Shown here piece by piece: positions 42,192 through 50,349 of a stretch of DNA of 64,000 nt (positions are counted from its first letter, which is position 1; the number at the start of each line of letters is the position of its first letter). This DNA comes from an uncultured Clostridia bacterium. GTDB lineage: Bacteria > Bacillota > Clostridia > Christensenellales > Borkfalkiaceae. The notes under the pieces were generated by a model, which was not told the origin of the DNA, searched no databases, and saw only the letters and a program-made list of their open reading frames with translations. The stretch lies in NCBI GenBank assembly GCA_947597925.1, contig CANQFA010000001.1:124001-188000 (forward strand), read 5' to 3'. The translations under genes were made by a program, and so were the position numbers.

Positions 42192-42944
42192 ATGAAGATC
42201 GTCGCATTCGATATCGGGGACAGGCGCGTAGGCGTCGCCGTAAGCGATCCCTTCGGCGAGTATGCCATGCCGTCGGATACCTATTTCCGCACGGGGAATT
42301 TTCGCGCGGACGTAAGTGCGGCGGCGGAGATCGCCCGCGAGAAGGGTGCGGAGCTCGTGGTGTGCGGCCTTCCCTACAATGCGGCGGGCGAAGAGGGCGA
42401 GCAGGCGAAGAAGGCACGCCGCTTTGCCGAGGAGCTTGGATGGGAGCTCACGGTGCCCGTCGTCCTTGTAGATGAGCGCTTCACGACGCAGGCGGCGCGC
42501 GAAGACCTCGGCATCATGGGCATCAGCGCGCGGCAGGACAAGAAGAAAAAGAACGTCGATTCCCTTGCGGCGGCGTATATTTTGGAAAATTATCTCGAAA
42601 GAGAGAGGAGGAAAAAGATGAAAGAGGAACGGCACGAAGAACTCGCAGACGGCGAAGACAATGTGGTGGAGCTCATCGATGACGAGGGCAACCATCTCTT
42701 CTATGAGCACCTCATGACCTTTGAGTATCACGGGGAGTGGTATATCGCGCTCACCGAGGTCACGGAGGCTGAGGAGGCCGAAGAGGAGGATGAAGAGGGC
42801 GAAGAGGTCGCCATCTACCATCTCGCGGGCGGCGAAGACGATGAGCGGCTCGAGCCCATCGAAGACGAGGACTTCCTCGAGGAGGTCTTTGAGGAATTTT
42901 CGCGGCAATACGAGGCGGAAGAGGACGAGGACGAAGAGGACTGA
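42192..42944 (+). CDS. ruvX: Fusion of YqgF/RuvX Holliday-junction resolvase-like domain and DUF1292
   Basis: Single frame of 250 residues. Residues 1-140 are YqgF/RuvX: VAFDIGDRRVGVAVSDP (catalytic Asp), ELVVCGLPYNAAGEEG, VVLVDERFTTQAA and KKKNVDSLAAAYILENYL. Residues 143-250 are a DUF1292 (YrzB-like) domain: ELIDDEGNHLFYEHLMTFEYHGEWYIALTEV, and after an acidic run EVAIYHLAG and FEEFSRQYE. In most Firmicutes these are two neighbouring genes. A perfect AGGAGG six bases before an in-frame ATG at 42618 could still produce the DUF1292 part alone. YqgF acts in 16S rRNA processing. The upstream start is predicted leaderless. Confidence 0.88.
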   Translation: MKIVAFDIGDRRVGVAVSDPFGEYAMPSDTYFRTGNFRADVSAAAEIAREKGAELVVCGLPYNAAGEEGEQAKKARRFAEELGWELTVPVVLVDERFTTQAAREDLGIMGISARQDKKKKNVDSLAAAYILENYLERERRKKMKEERHEELADGEDNVVELIDDEGNHLFYEHLMTFEYHGEWYIALTEVTEAEEAEEEDEEGEEVAIYHLAGGEDDERLEPIEDEDFLEEVFEEFSRQYEAEEDEDEED

Positions 42945-42952
42945 CCCTGCCC

Positions 42953-43537
42953 ATGAACCGCGTAAATTATGACCGCGAAATGGTGCGCATCCTCGGCGAG
43001 AATGCGGGGGCAAGTCTGCTCCTGCACAGTTGCTGCGCGCCCTGCTCTACCTATTGCCTCGAAGAGGTCCGCGCCATGAAGACGACCGTCTTCTACTATA
43101 ACCCCAACCTCGACTCCGAGGAAGAATATCTGCGGAGGAAGGCGGAGGAAGAGCGCTATCTCAGGGAGACGGGGCTTGCCGACTTTCTCGAGGTAGGGTA
43201 CGCGGCAGAGGACTATCGGCATGCCATAAGCGGTTTAGAGAGGGAGAGAGAGGGCGGCGCGCGGTGCACCGTCTGTTTTGCCCTCCGTCTGGCGCGGACG
43301 GCGCGGGAGGCGAAGGTGCGCGGCTATGACTTCTTTGCGACCACCCTCACCGTCTCCCCGCTCAAGGACGCGGCGCGCATCAATGCGCTCGGCTTCCGCT
43401 ATGCGGAGGAATTCGGCGTGCGCTATCTTCCCTCCGACTTCAAGAAGCGGGGAGGATATCTCCGCTCGGTGCAGCTCTCCGCGCAGCACGGCCTCTACCG
43501 CCAGAACTACTGCGGCTGTATCTTCAGCAAGCGATAA
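42953..43537 (+). CDS. queH: Epoxyqueuosine reductase QueH
   Basis: Last enzyme of tRNA queuosine synthesis, reducing epoxyqueuosine to queuosine. QueH (DUF208) is the non-QueG form, 194 residues, with an Fe-S cluster. Cysteine motifs are LLHSCCAPCSTYC near the N terminus, RCTVCFALRLARTA in the middle and NYCGCIFSKR at the C terminus. TTLTVSPLKDAARIN is a conserved segment. It lies 8 bases after ruvX. queA and tgt of the same pathway lie 6-10 kb downstream. Confidence 0.92.
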   Translation: MNRVNYDREMVRILGENAGASLLLHSCCAPCSTYCLEEVRAMKTTVFYYNPNLDSEEEYLRRKAEEERYLRETGLADFLEVGYAAEDYRHAISGLEREREGGARCTVCFALRLARTAREAKVRGYDFFATTLTVSPLKDAARINALGFRYAEEFGVRYLPSDFKKRGGYLRSVQLSAQHGLYRQNYCGCIFSKR

Positions 43538-43594
43538 TGGCGGAAAATTCGGGGGACAGGTCCGCACCGCCACGGCTCCTTCTAAAATATAAGT

Positions 43595-43795
43595 ATGCTT
43601 GGGAACAGGATCAAGGAATTGAGGACAGAGGCGGGGCTTTCGCAGGCGCAGCTCGCAAAGAAGATCGGCGTGAGCCAGAAGGCCATCGACTTTTGGGAAC
43701 GCGAGGTGAATGAACCGAAGGCGAGCTATATCATTGCGCTGTGTGATCATTTTCAGGTCACGGCCGACTATCTTCTCGGACGAGAGGATGCATAG
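43595..43795 (+). CDS. XRE-family helix-turn-helix regulator
   Basis: Compact HTH_3 protein of 66 residues: NRIKELRTEAGLSQAQLAKKIGVSQKAIDFWEREVNEPKASYIIALCDHFQVTADYLLG is the whole domain (positions 4-62). A TAAAAT box (43583-43588) sits 6 nt before the ATG and no ribosome site is visible, so a leaderless mRNA is predicted. The target is unknown; single-domain regulators of this kind often control neighbouring or own genes. Confidence 0.88.
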   Translation: MLGNRIKELRTEAGLSQAQLAKKIGVSQKAIDFWEREVNEPKASYIIALCDHFQVTADYLLGREDA

Positions 43796-43830
43796 GCGCC
43801 GCAGAAAAATTTCTGCGGCGCTTAAGCTTT
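43796..43830 (+). terminator. Hairpin after the XRE gene
   Basis: A perfect 12-bp stem GCGCCGCAGAAA/TTTCTGCGGCGC followed by a broken T-run (TTAAGCTTTATT). Confidence 0.6.
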
Positions 43831-43870
43831 ATTATATATGGGCTCGGCTGTCACCGAGATCTCCCATTAT

Positions 43871-43903
43871 AAAAGGGCAGAGAGTTTCTCTGCCCGAATT
43901 TTT
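43871..43903. terminator. Terminator of the phospholipase C-like gene
   Basis: Stem GGGCAGAGA/TCTCTGCCC with AAAA upstream and AATTTTT downstream, usable in both directions. Confidence 0.75.
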
Positions 43904-43923
43904 GTCAATTCGAAACGGCGGGT

Positions 43924-44751
43924 TCAGATGGGGTCGCCGGTGAGCATGTGGAGAGAGAAGAGTGCATCGGGGAGTACCATGTCCGTATTGAAGGCTTCGA
44001 AAAAGGCCTTCTCGGTCTCGGCGCTCCGTTTTACCGCCTCCTCGAAGAGCTCCCCGAATGTCCGCCCGTCCTCCGAAAAGAGGTCGGCGGTGTATTCTTC
44101 GGAGGGGTCCTTGCGCAGGTAGTGCGTTTTCAGGCCGAAGAGGGAGAAAACTCGCACCCGCGCGCGGCGCATCTCGCGAAGATAAGCCGCGAAGAGGGAA
44201 TAGGCCCGTCCGAGGGCGCCCCGCTTCAGCCTCCGCCCGAAGAGTTCGCCCGTCTTCATGAGGAAGGGGGTGAGGACCTCTTCCCGCGCGATGCGCTTTG
44301 GATCGAAGGGCATGGGGTGTTCGCGCGCCTCATCGCCGTCCAGCTGCCGCAAGATGGCGACATCCCAGTCGCCCTCGATGCGCTGATGAAGGCTTGGCGG
44401 CGACGAAGTCCGTGCGAGATAGGCATAGACAAAGGGATGAAAGAGGGCGTCCGTCGCGAGATGGGTGCAGAACCCGAGGGCATAGGCGAGGCACTTTTCG
44501 AATTCTTCCCCCGTGCGCTCCTTGAGGGCGAGGAGCATGGCGGTGAACCAGTCCTTGACGCGGCTGCGGTGGAGGAGCTTGCCGAGGTTGGGCTCCCGTT
44601 TGGCGAGGGGGTCATAGAAAAAGAAGAGATCGGGCCCCTGTGCACCGAGGAAAAAATAATCGGGATGGGCCGCCGCGCAGTCCGCCGCAGATCGGGGAAG
44701 GGCGGCGAGGCTCTCCCGCGCCGCGAGTTCATGCAAAATGCTTGCAGGCAT
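43924..44751 (-). CDS. Zinc-dependent phospholipase C-like protein
   Basis: Protein of 275 residues of the zinc-dependent phospholipase C superfamily as found in Clostridia. It has the pattern AHPDYFFLGAQGPDLFFFYDP near the N terminus (about 28-48), followed by LGFCTHLATDALFHPFVY (His/Asp metal ligands) and FGLKTHYLRKDP. No signal peptide is visible, so it may act inside the cell, unlike secreted toxins of the family. GGGAGGA precedes the ATG. Activity unproven. Confidence 0.8.
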   Translation of the reverse strand: MPASILHELAARESLAALPRSAADCAAAHPDYFFLGAQGPDLFFFYDPLAKREPNLGKLLHRSRVKDWFTAMLLALKERTGEEFEKCLAYALGFCTHLATDALFHPFVYAYLARTSSPPSLHQRIEGDWDVAILRQLDGDEAREHPMPFDPKRIAREEVLTPFLMKTGELFGRRLKRGALGRAYSLFAAYLREMRRARVRVFSLFGLKTHYLRKDPSEEYTADLFSEDGRTFGELFEEAVKRSAETEKAFFEAFNTDMVLPDALFSLHMLTGDPI

Positions 44752-44820
44752 AGGCGTAGTTCCTCCCTTTTCCCATAGAGTATTGGCATCGGGACGGGAA
44801 AATATAAGCGAAAGGGGAGC

Positions 44821-45462
44821 TCACTTGCGCTCCCCGAAAATTGCCGTCCCGAGACGGATCATGTTGGCACCATGTCCGAGACAGAGCTTCCAATCTGCAC
44901 TCATACCCATGGAGAGGAAGGAAAAATCTTCCCCGCGGAATTCTTCGTAGAGGGCGCGCATCCTGTCCGCGAGGGAGGCAAGATCGCCCTCTTTCGGAAG
45001 CATGGCCATGAGCCCGCGGATACGGAGCGCGCCTTCCCCCTTAAGTCTCTCGTAGGCGGCGGGGACCTCTTCGGGGGCATAGCCGCCCTTGCTCTCTTCG
45101 CCGCCGATATTGACCTCGAGCAGGATGTCCTGTCGGATGCCGAGCATCTCTGCCCGCCGTGCGATGGCGAGGGCGAGCCCGTCGCTGTCCACGGAGTGGA
45201 TGAGCGCCGCTTTTCCGACCACATATTTGATCTTATTGGGCTGAAGGCGGCCGATGAAGTGCACGCGGGCGGCGGACAGGGCGGCGTATTTGTCCCTGAG
45301 TTCCTGCGCGCGGTTTTCGCCTACGTCGGTGATGCCCGCCTCGATCGCCTCGCGGATCTCCTCTTCGCTCCGCGTCTTGGTGGCGGCGACGAGGGTCACG
45401 GGCTCTCCGAGGGCATTTTGATGGCATTCGCCGAGCAGGGCGCGGACATTTTCGGCGATCAT
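44821..45462 (-). CDS. yggS: YggS-family PLP homeostasis protein
   Basis: Pyridoxal-phosphate-binding protein of 213 residues. The PLP lysine is in LVAATKTR (Lys29). VGENRAQEL, HFIGRLQPNKIKYV, LLEVNIGGEESKGG, LMAMLPKEG, SMGMSADW and the phosphate-binding RLGTAIFGER follow in order. It regulates free PLP levels. The start overlaps the argH stop (ATGA). Pairing with argH is unusual; in many Firmicutes yggS lies near sepF. Confidence 0.95.
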   Translation of the reverse strand: MIAENVRALLGECHQNALGEPVTLVAATKTRSEEEIREAIEAGITDVGENRAQELRDKYAALSAARVHFIGRLQPNKIKYVVGKAALIHSVDSDGLALAIARRAEMLGIRQDILLEVNIGGEESKGGYAPEEVPAAYERLKGEGALRIRGLMAMLPKEGDLASLADRMRALYEEFRGEDFSFLSMGMSADWKLCLGHGANMIRLGTAIFGERK

Positions 45463-46838
45463 GCGAGATATTTCCTCAGGCGGCGGCGGACGGAGGCGAG
45501 CCCCTCGGTCACGGCAGCGCGCGAGGCACCGCCCACCGAATTTCTCGCATCCACCGAGGCGCGTACGGTGACGGCGGTGAGGATGTCCTCCTCAAAGGCG
45601 GGGCTTGCCGCACGGAATTCCTCGAGCGTGAGATCGGTGAGCGCCTTATGATTCTCGATGCAGTAGCGCACGATCTTGCCCGTGACGGCATGGGCGTCGC
45701 GGAAGGGGATCCCGTGCCCCGTGAGGTAATTTGCGACGTCGGTCGCCGTGGAGAAGCCCTCGCTTGCCGCATAGTACATGCGGTTGACATTGAGCTTGAT
45801 GCGCGCGAGGAGCTCGGTGTAGATCTTCACACAGCTCTCTGCCGTCGCGGAGGCATCGAAATAGGGCTCCTTGTCCTCCTGCAGGTCCTTATTATAGGCG
45901 AGGGGAATGCCCTTGATGACGGTGAGGAGGGCGATGAGGTCGCCGTATACCCTGCCCGTCTTGCCGCGCACGAGCTCGGGGAGGTCGGGATTTTTCTTCT
46001 GCGGCATGATGGAGGAGCCCGTCGAGAGTTCATCGGGGATCTCCCAGTAGCCGAATTCGTCGGAGGTGTAGAGGATGGTATCCTCGGCGAGGCGGGAGAG
46101 GTGCGCCATCACGAGGGAGGCGCAGAAGAGATATTCCGCCGCAAAGTCGCGGTCGGACACGGCGTCGAGCGCATTCTGCGAGATCTCGCGGAAGCCGAGC
46201 GCCGCGCGGGTCTGTTCGCGGTCGATAGGGTACGAGGTCCCCGCGAGTGCCGCGCTCCCGAGGGGCATGACGCTCATCCGCTTCTCCGCGTCGTCGAGGC
46301 GGTCGAGGTCGCGCAGGAACATCTCGGAGTAGGCATTGAAATATTGCGCGCAGCGAATGGGCTGGGCCTTGCGCAGATGGGTAAAGCCGGGCATGAGATA
46401 GTCCAGACTCTCCCGCGCGCGGGAGGCGAGCACCTCGACGAGCCCGACGAGGCAGCCCTTGAGCCGCGCGACGCCCTCGAGGACCACGAGGCGGAAATCG
46501 GTCGCCACCTGATCGTTTCTCGAGCGGGCGGTGTGGAGCTTCTTGCCCGCATCCCCGATGCGCCGCGTGAGCTCCGTCTCGATGAAGGAATGGATATCCT
46601 CCGCTCCCTCTATGACGAGCGCGCCCCTCTCGATGTCCTCCGCGATGCCCTCGAGCCCCGCCTTGACGGAGGCGGTCTCCTCCTTCGTGAGGATGCCGCA
46701 GTTTCCGAGCATGGCGGCGTGGGCGAGCGAGCCGCGGATATCTGCCCTCCACATGACCTTGTCAAAGGAGAGGGACTCATTGAAGTCGTCCGCCATCTTG
46801 TCGAGCGGTTTGTCGAACCTGCCTTCCCAGAGTTTCAT
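45459..46838 (-). CDS. argH: Argininosuccinate lyase
   Basis: Last step of arginine synthesis: argininosuccinate to arginine and fumarate. 459 residues, full length. LWEGRFDKPLDKMADDFNESLSFD at the N terminus, HTARSRNDQVATDFRL with catalytic region, FTHLRKAQP, and the fumarase-superfamily signature GSSIMPQKKNP. GAGGAC lies before the ATG at 46838; longer frames upstream are not supported. argG is not adjacent. Promoter at 46864-46892. Confidence 0.97.
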   Translation of the reverse strand: MKLWEGRFDKPLDKMADDFNESLSFDKVMWRADIRGSLAHAAMLGNCGILTKEETASVKAGLEGIAEDIERGALVIEGAEDIHSFIETELTRRIGDAGKKLHTARSRNDQVATDFRLVVLEGVARLKGCLVGLVEVLASRARESLDYLMPGFTHLRKAQPIRCAQYFNAYSEMFLRDLDRLDDAEKRMSVMPLGSAALAGTSYPIDREQTRAALGFREISQNALDAVSDRDFAAEYLFCASLVMAHLSRLAEDTILYTSDEFGYWEIPDELSTGSSIMPQKKNPDLPELVRGKTGRVYGDLIALLTVIKGIPLAYNKDLQEDKEPYFDASATAESCVKIYTELLARIKLNVNRMYYAASEGFSTATDVANYLTGHGIPFRDAHAVTGKIVRYCIENHKALTDLTLEEFRAASPAFEEDILTAVTVRASVDARNSVGGASRAAVTEGLASVRRRLRKYLA

Positions 46839-46863
46839 ATCGTCCTCGCATTCGTTTTTTCTT

Positions 46864-46892
46864 ATAGTACACTTTTTTCGGAAAAAAAGCAA
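46864..46892 (-). promoter_or_regulatory. argH promoter
   Basis: TTGCTT (46887-46892), 17 bp, TACTAT (46864-46869) on the reverse strand. Confidence 0.6.
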
Positions 46893-46998
46893 GCGCTTGC
46901 GGGCGTCTCTCCGCAAATATCTCGCAGGAACACTCTCTCCCGCGCGGAAAAAGAGGGGACTTCGGGCCGCGCTCATTTTCGCTTTTCCCCTTTTTCCC

Positions 46999-47027
46999 TT
47001 GACAAATTTGTCCGCGTCATGTACAAT
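46999..47027 (+). promoter_or_regulatory. ruvC promoter, predicting a leaderless mRNA
   Basis: TTGACA (46999-47004), 17 bp, TACAAT (47022-47027). The ATG at 47034 follows after AAAGAC, with no ribosome site. Confidence 0.85.
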
Positions 47028-47033
47028 AAAGAC

Positions 47034-47531
47034 ATGATAATTTTGGGGATCGACCCCGGGTACGGCACGATGGGCTACGGCGTCATCGAGAAGGACGCGC
47101 GCGGCAACTGCTCTCCCGTCGACTATGGAGTCGTCAAGACTCCCGCGGGGGAGAGTTTTCCCGTGCGGCTGTGCATGCTCGAGGAGGGCGTCAATGCGCT
47201 CTTTGAAAAATTTCATCCCGAAGAGGCCGCCATGGAGGAGCTCTTCTTCTCCAAAAATGTGACCACGGGCATTGCCGTCGCCCATGCGCGCGGCGTCATC
47301 CTCCTCACCTGCAACAAGCGGTGCGGGAAGATCTTCGAGTACACGCCCAACCAGATCAAGCAGGCGCTCACGGGGTGGGGCGGCGCCGACAAGGTTCAGA
47401 TGATGAAGTGCGTACAGTCCCATCTGCGCCTCAAGGCCATTCCCCGTCCCGACGACGCGGCCGATGCTCTCGCCGTGGCCCTCTGCCATGCCTTCACGGG
47501 CAGGTTCTCGGGGCTCTTCGGCGCGAGATAA
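47034..47531 (+). CDS. ruvC: Holliday junction resolvase RuvC
   Basis: Crossover junction endonuclease of 165 residues. Catalytic acidic residues are seen in ILGIDPGYGTMGYG (Asp7), AMEELFF (Glu) and RPDDAADALAVALCHA (Asp pair). IAVAHARGVILL and YTPNQIKQALTGWGGADKVQM are conserved central parts. The very long forward frame that runs from 45648 is an artefact over argH. The start at 47034 is set by the -10 box just upstream. First gene of ruvC-ruvA-ruvB-queA. Confidence 0.95.
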   Translation: MIILGIDPGYGTMGYGVIEKDARGNCSPVDYGVVKTPAGESFPVRLCMLEEGVNALFEKFHPEEAAMEELFFSKNVTTGIAVAHARGVILLTCNKRCGKIFEYTPNQIKQALTGWGGADKVQMMKCVQSHLRLKAIPRPDDAADALAVALCHAFTGRFSGLFGAR

Positions 47532-47543
47532 TGAGGATAGCGT

Positions 47544-48146
47544 ATGATAGGATATCTCAAAGGAAAAGTGAAGTACATCGCCCCCGACTATGTCCTTTTG
47601 GATGTGAACGGCGTGGGGTACAAGATCTATTGCTCGGGAGCGGCCTTTTCGCGCCTCGCGAGTGTGCGCACGGGCGAAGAGGGGGAGGTGTATACCTACA
47701 TGAAGGTCGCCGAGGACGGCATCTCGCTCTACGGCTTTATCGACATGCGGGAAAAGGACCTCTTCCTGCGGCTCACCTCCGTGCAGGGCGTGGGGGCAAA
47801 GATGGCGCTCGCCATCCTCTCCTCCATGCGCGCGGGCGACGTGGGCGAGGCGATCGCTACGGCCGATGCCAAGCGGCTCTCCGCCGTAAAGGGCGTCGGA
47901 AAAAAGACCGCCGAGCGCATCATCTTAGAGCTCCACGGCAAGATCTCGGCAGATGAACTTTTGGGCAGTGAGACGGTCGCGGGGAGAGTGTCTGTGCCTA
48001 CCATGTCCGAGGATGACGATGCAGTTTCGGCGCTCATGGGACTGGGATTCACCAAGCAGGAGAGCGCGCAGGCAGTCGCAAGGGCGCGGGCAAAGGGCGC
48101 GAGCACGGTGGAGGAGATCATCTCTGCCGCCCTCCGCGGAATGTAA
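47544..48146 (+). CDS. ruvA: Holliday junction DNA helicase subunit RuvA
   Basis: RuvA of 200 residues forms the tetramer that binds four-way junctions and recruits RuvB. MIGYLKGKVKYIAPDYVLLDVNGVGYKIYC is domain I (OB fold). Helix-hairpin-helix motifs follow (VQGVGAKMALAIL and VKGVGKKTAERIILEL), and domain III at the C terminus contacts RuvB (AVSALMGLGFTKQESAQAV). Twelve bases after ruvC. Confidence 0.96.
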   Translation: MIGYLKGKVKYIAPDYVLLDVNGVGYKIYCSGAAFSRLASVRTGEEGEVYTYMKVAEDGISLYGFIDMREKDLFLRLTSVQGVGAKMALAILSSMRAGDVGEAIATADAKRLSAVKGVGKKTAERIILELHGKISADELLGSETVAGRVSVPTMSEDDDAVSALMGLGFTKQESAQAVARARAKGASTVEEIISAALRGM

Positions 48147-48164
48147 AAGGAACGGGGAAAAACT

Positions 48165-49223
48165 ATGTTCGAAGACGGCGATACGTTTGAAGAGGGGAGA
48201 CTCCTCTCGAGCACGAAGAGCGAATACGACATCGAGGAAAATATCCTCCGTCCCAAGACGATGGAGGAATATGTGGGGCAGGACAAGGTAAAGGAGAACC
48301 TTGCCGTCTATATGGCCGCCGCAAAGAACCGCGGAGAGGCCCTCGACCACGTCCTCCTTTACGGTCCGCCCGGGCTCGGCAAGACGACGCTTGCCCACAT
48401 CATCGCAAACACCATGGGCACCCAGATCAAGGTGACGAGCGGTCCCGCCATAGAGCGTGCGGGCGACCTCGCCGCCATCCTCACCAATCTCAATGAGGGG
48501 GATGTGCTCTTTATCGACGAGATCCACCGCCTCAACCATCAGGTGGAGGAGATCTTATATGCGGCCATGGAGGACTATGCTCTCGACATCATCGTGGGCA
48601 AGGGCCCCTCGGCGCGCAACATCCGCTTCTCCCTCAAGCGGTTCACCCTCATCGGCGCCACGACGCGCGCGGGGATGCTCTCTTCACCCCTCCGTGACCG
48701 CTTCGGCATCCTCTGCCGCCTCGACATGTATACCCCCGACGAGCTCAAGCGCATCGTCAACCGCTCGGCAAAGACGCTGGGCATCTCGGTGGAGGAAGAC
48801 GGCGCCTACGAGATCGCGCGGAGGTCGCGCGGGACGCCCCGCATCGCCAACAGGCTTCTCAAGCGGGTGCGGGACTTCTCGGCCGTCATGGGCTCCTCCG
48901 CCGTCTCGCGCGAGGACGCGAGGAAGGCGCTCGCCCGCATGGAGATCGACGAGCTCGGCCTCGACGAGACCGACCGCAACCTGCTGCGCGCCCTCATAGA
49001 AAAATTTAACGGCGGGCCCGCGGGTCTCGACACCCTCGCCGCCACCATCAATGAAGACGTGGGGACCATAGAGGACGTCTACGAGCCCTACCTTCTCCAG
49101 CTCGGCTTCATCGCCCGCACCCCCCGCGGCAGAGTGTGCCTGAAGGGCGGTTATGAGCACATGGGGGTCAAAATGCCCGAGGCCGTGAAGCGCCAGCTCA
49201 GCGTGTTCGATACGGACGAATAG
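48165..49223 (+). CDS. ruvB: Holliday junction branch migration ATPase RuvB
   Basis: AAA+ motor of 352 residues. Walker [15 protein letters not shown], Walker [17 protein letters not shown], sensor 1 [20 protein letters not shown], and a C-terminal winged helix ([14 protein letters not shown]). N-terminal [19 protein letters not shown] is typical. AAGGAACGGGG precedes the ATG. The gene is followed by queA after 11 bases. Confidence 0.97.
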   Translation: MFEDGDTFEEGRLLSSTKSEYDIEENILRPKTMEEYVGQDKVKENLAVYMAAAKNRGEALDHVLLYGPPGLGKTTLAHIIANTMGTQIKVTSGPAIERAGDLAAILTNLNEGDVLFIDEIHRLNHQVEEILYAAMEDYALDIIVGKGPSARNIRFSLKRFTLIGATTRAGMLSSPLRDRFGILCRLDMYTPDELKRIVNRSAKTLGISVEEDGAYEIARRSRGTPRIANRLLKRVRDFSAVMGSSAVSREDARKALARMEIDELGLDETDRNLLRALIEKFNGGPAGLDTLAATINEDVGTIEDVYEPYLLQLGFIARTPRGRVCLKGGYEHMGVKMPEAVKRQLSVFDTDE

Positions 49224-49234
49224 GGCAAAGCGGC

Positions 49235-50254
49235 ATGAAGACTTCGGACTTTTTCTATGACCTCCCCGAGGAGCTCATTGCACAGACGCCCGCCGAGCCG
49301 CGCGACTCCTCGCGGCTTTTGGTCTATCACAGAGAGACCAAGACCATCGAACACCGCACCTTCCGCGACATCACCGACTATCTGAAAGCGGGGGACGTCT
49401 TGGTCGTCAACCGCACGCGCGTGCTCCCCGCGAGGCTCTATGCCCATACCATGTCCGGGGGACAGGTGGAGGTTTTGCTCCTGAAGCGCCTCTCGCTCGA
49501 CGAATGGGAGGTGCTCGTAAAGCCCGGGAAAAAGTGCCGCATCGGGACCCGCCTCATCGTAAACGAGGAGCTCTCGCTCGAGATCGCGGGGATCACCGAG
49601 ACGGGGGAGCGGCATGTGAAATTTTTCTACGAAGGGACCTTCGAAGATGTGCTCGCTCGCGCGGGGAGCATGCCCCTCCCGCCCTATATCCACGAAAAAC
49701 TTGCAGACCCAGAGCGCTACCAGACCGTCTATTCGCGCGAGAGCGGCTCGGCGGCGGCGCCCACGGCGGGACTGCACTTCACCGAGGCCCTTCTCGACGA
49801 AATTCGCGGGATGGGGGTGGAGATCGCAGAGGTCCTCCTCCATGTCGGCCTCGGGACCTTCCGCCCCGTCAAGGTGGAGGACGTGGAAAAGCACGTCATG
49901 CACGAGGAATATTACGAGATCTCCGAGGAGGCCGCAGACACCATAAACCGCGCAAAGAGAGAGGGCCGCAGGGTCATCTGTGTGGGGACGACTTCGGTGC
50001 GTACCCTCGAGACGGTCGCGGACATGGGTGGCCTCGTTCACGCGGGAAGGGGGGAGACGCGCATCTTCCTCTACCCGCCCTACAGGATGAAGTGCGTCGA
50101 TGCCCTCATCACCAACTTTCACCTGCCCGAGAGCACCCTCCTCATGCTCGTGTCCTGTCTCTGCTCGCGGGAGGAGATCCTGTCGGTCTATCGCGAGGCC
50201 GTGGAAAAGCGGTACCGCTTCTTCTCCTTCGGCGATGCGATGCTCATTGTATAG
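49235..50254 (+). CDS. queA: tRNA preQ1(34) S-adenosylmethionine ribosyltransferase-isomerase
   Basis: QueA of 339 residues transfers and isomerises the ribosyl part of SAM to preQ1 at tRNA position 34, giving epoxyqueuosine. [24 protein letters not shown] starts the protein; [15 protein letters not shown] and [11 protein letters not shown] are family motifs; it ends [11 protein letters not shown]. Full length despite the mobile element whose left end lies inside the last codons (repeat at 50234-50254). It is followed by a terminator instead of the expected tgt gene. Confidence 0.96.
   Translation: MKTSDFFYDLPEELIAQTPAEPRDSSRLLVYHRETKTIEHRTFRDITDYLKAGDVLVVNRTRVLPARLYAHTMSGGQVEVLLLKRLSLDEWEVLVKPGKKCRIGTRLIVNEELSLEIAGITETGERHVKFFYEGTFEDVLARAGSMPLPPYIHEKLADPERYQTVYSRESGSAAAPTAGLHFTEALLDEIRGMGVEIAEVLLHVGLGTFRPVKVEDVEKHVMHEEYYEISEEAADTINRAKREGRRVICVGTTSVRTLETVADMGGLVHAGRGETRIFLYPPYRMKCVDALITNFHLPESTLLMLVSCLCSREEILSVYREAVEKRYRFFSFGDAMLIV
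50234..50254. repeat. Left attachment-site repeat of the serine-recombinase element
   Basis: This 21-bp stretch covers the last seven queA codons. It matches the stretch at 52707-52727 in 17 of 21 positions, with an identical 9-bp core ATGCTCATT (50240-50248). Confidence 0.75.
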
Positions 50255-50277
50255 AGGATTTCAGCGACAAACAAATA

Positions 50278-50322
50278 ACCACAAGATATGGTATTTTAAC
50301 GCCTGTCTTGTGGTCTTTTTTT
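50278..50322 (+). terminator. Terminator at the left end of the element
   Basis: Arms ACCACAAGA/TCTTGTGGT around a long loop, followed by seven T. It should stop transcription from queA before the recombinase region. Confidence 0.7.
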
Positions 50323-50349
50323 ACTATATGTTGTGTTTGGCGAACGCTC

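Noticed and set aside
45648-47033. Extension of the ruvC frame far upstream
   Set aside because: It covers argH on the opposite strand. The ruvC -10 box ends at 47027, so the start must be 47034.
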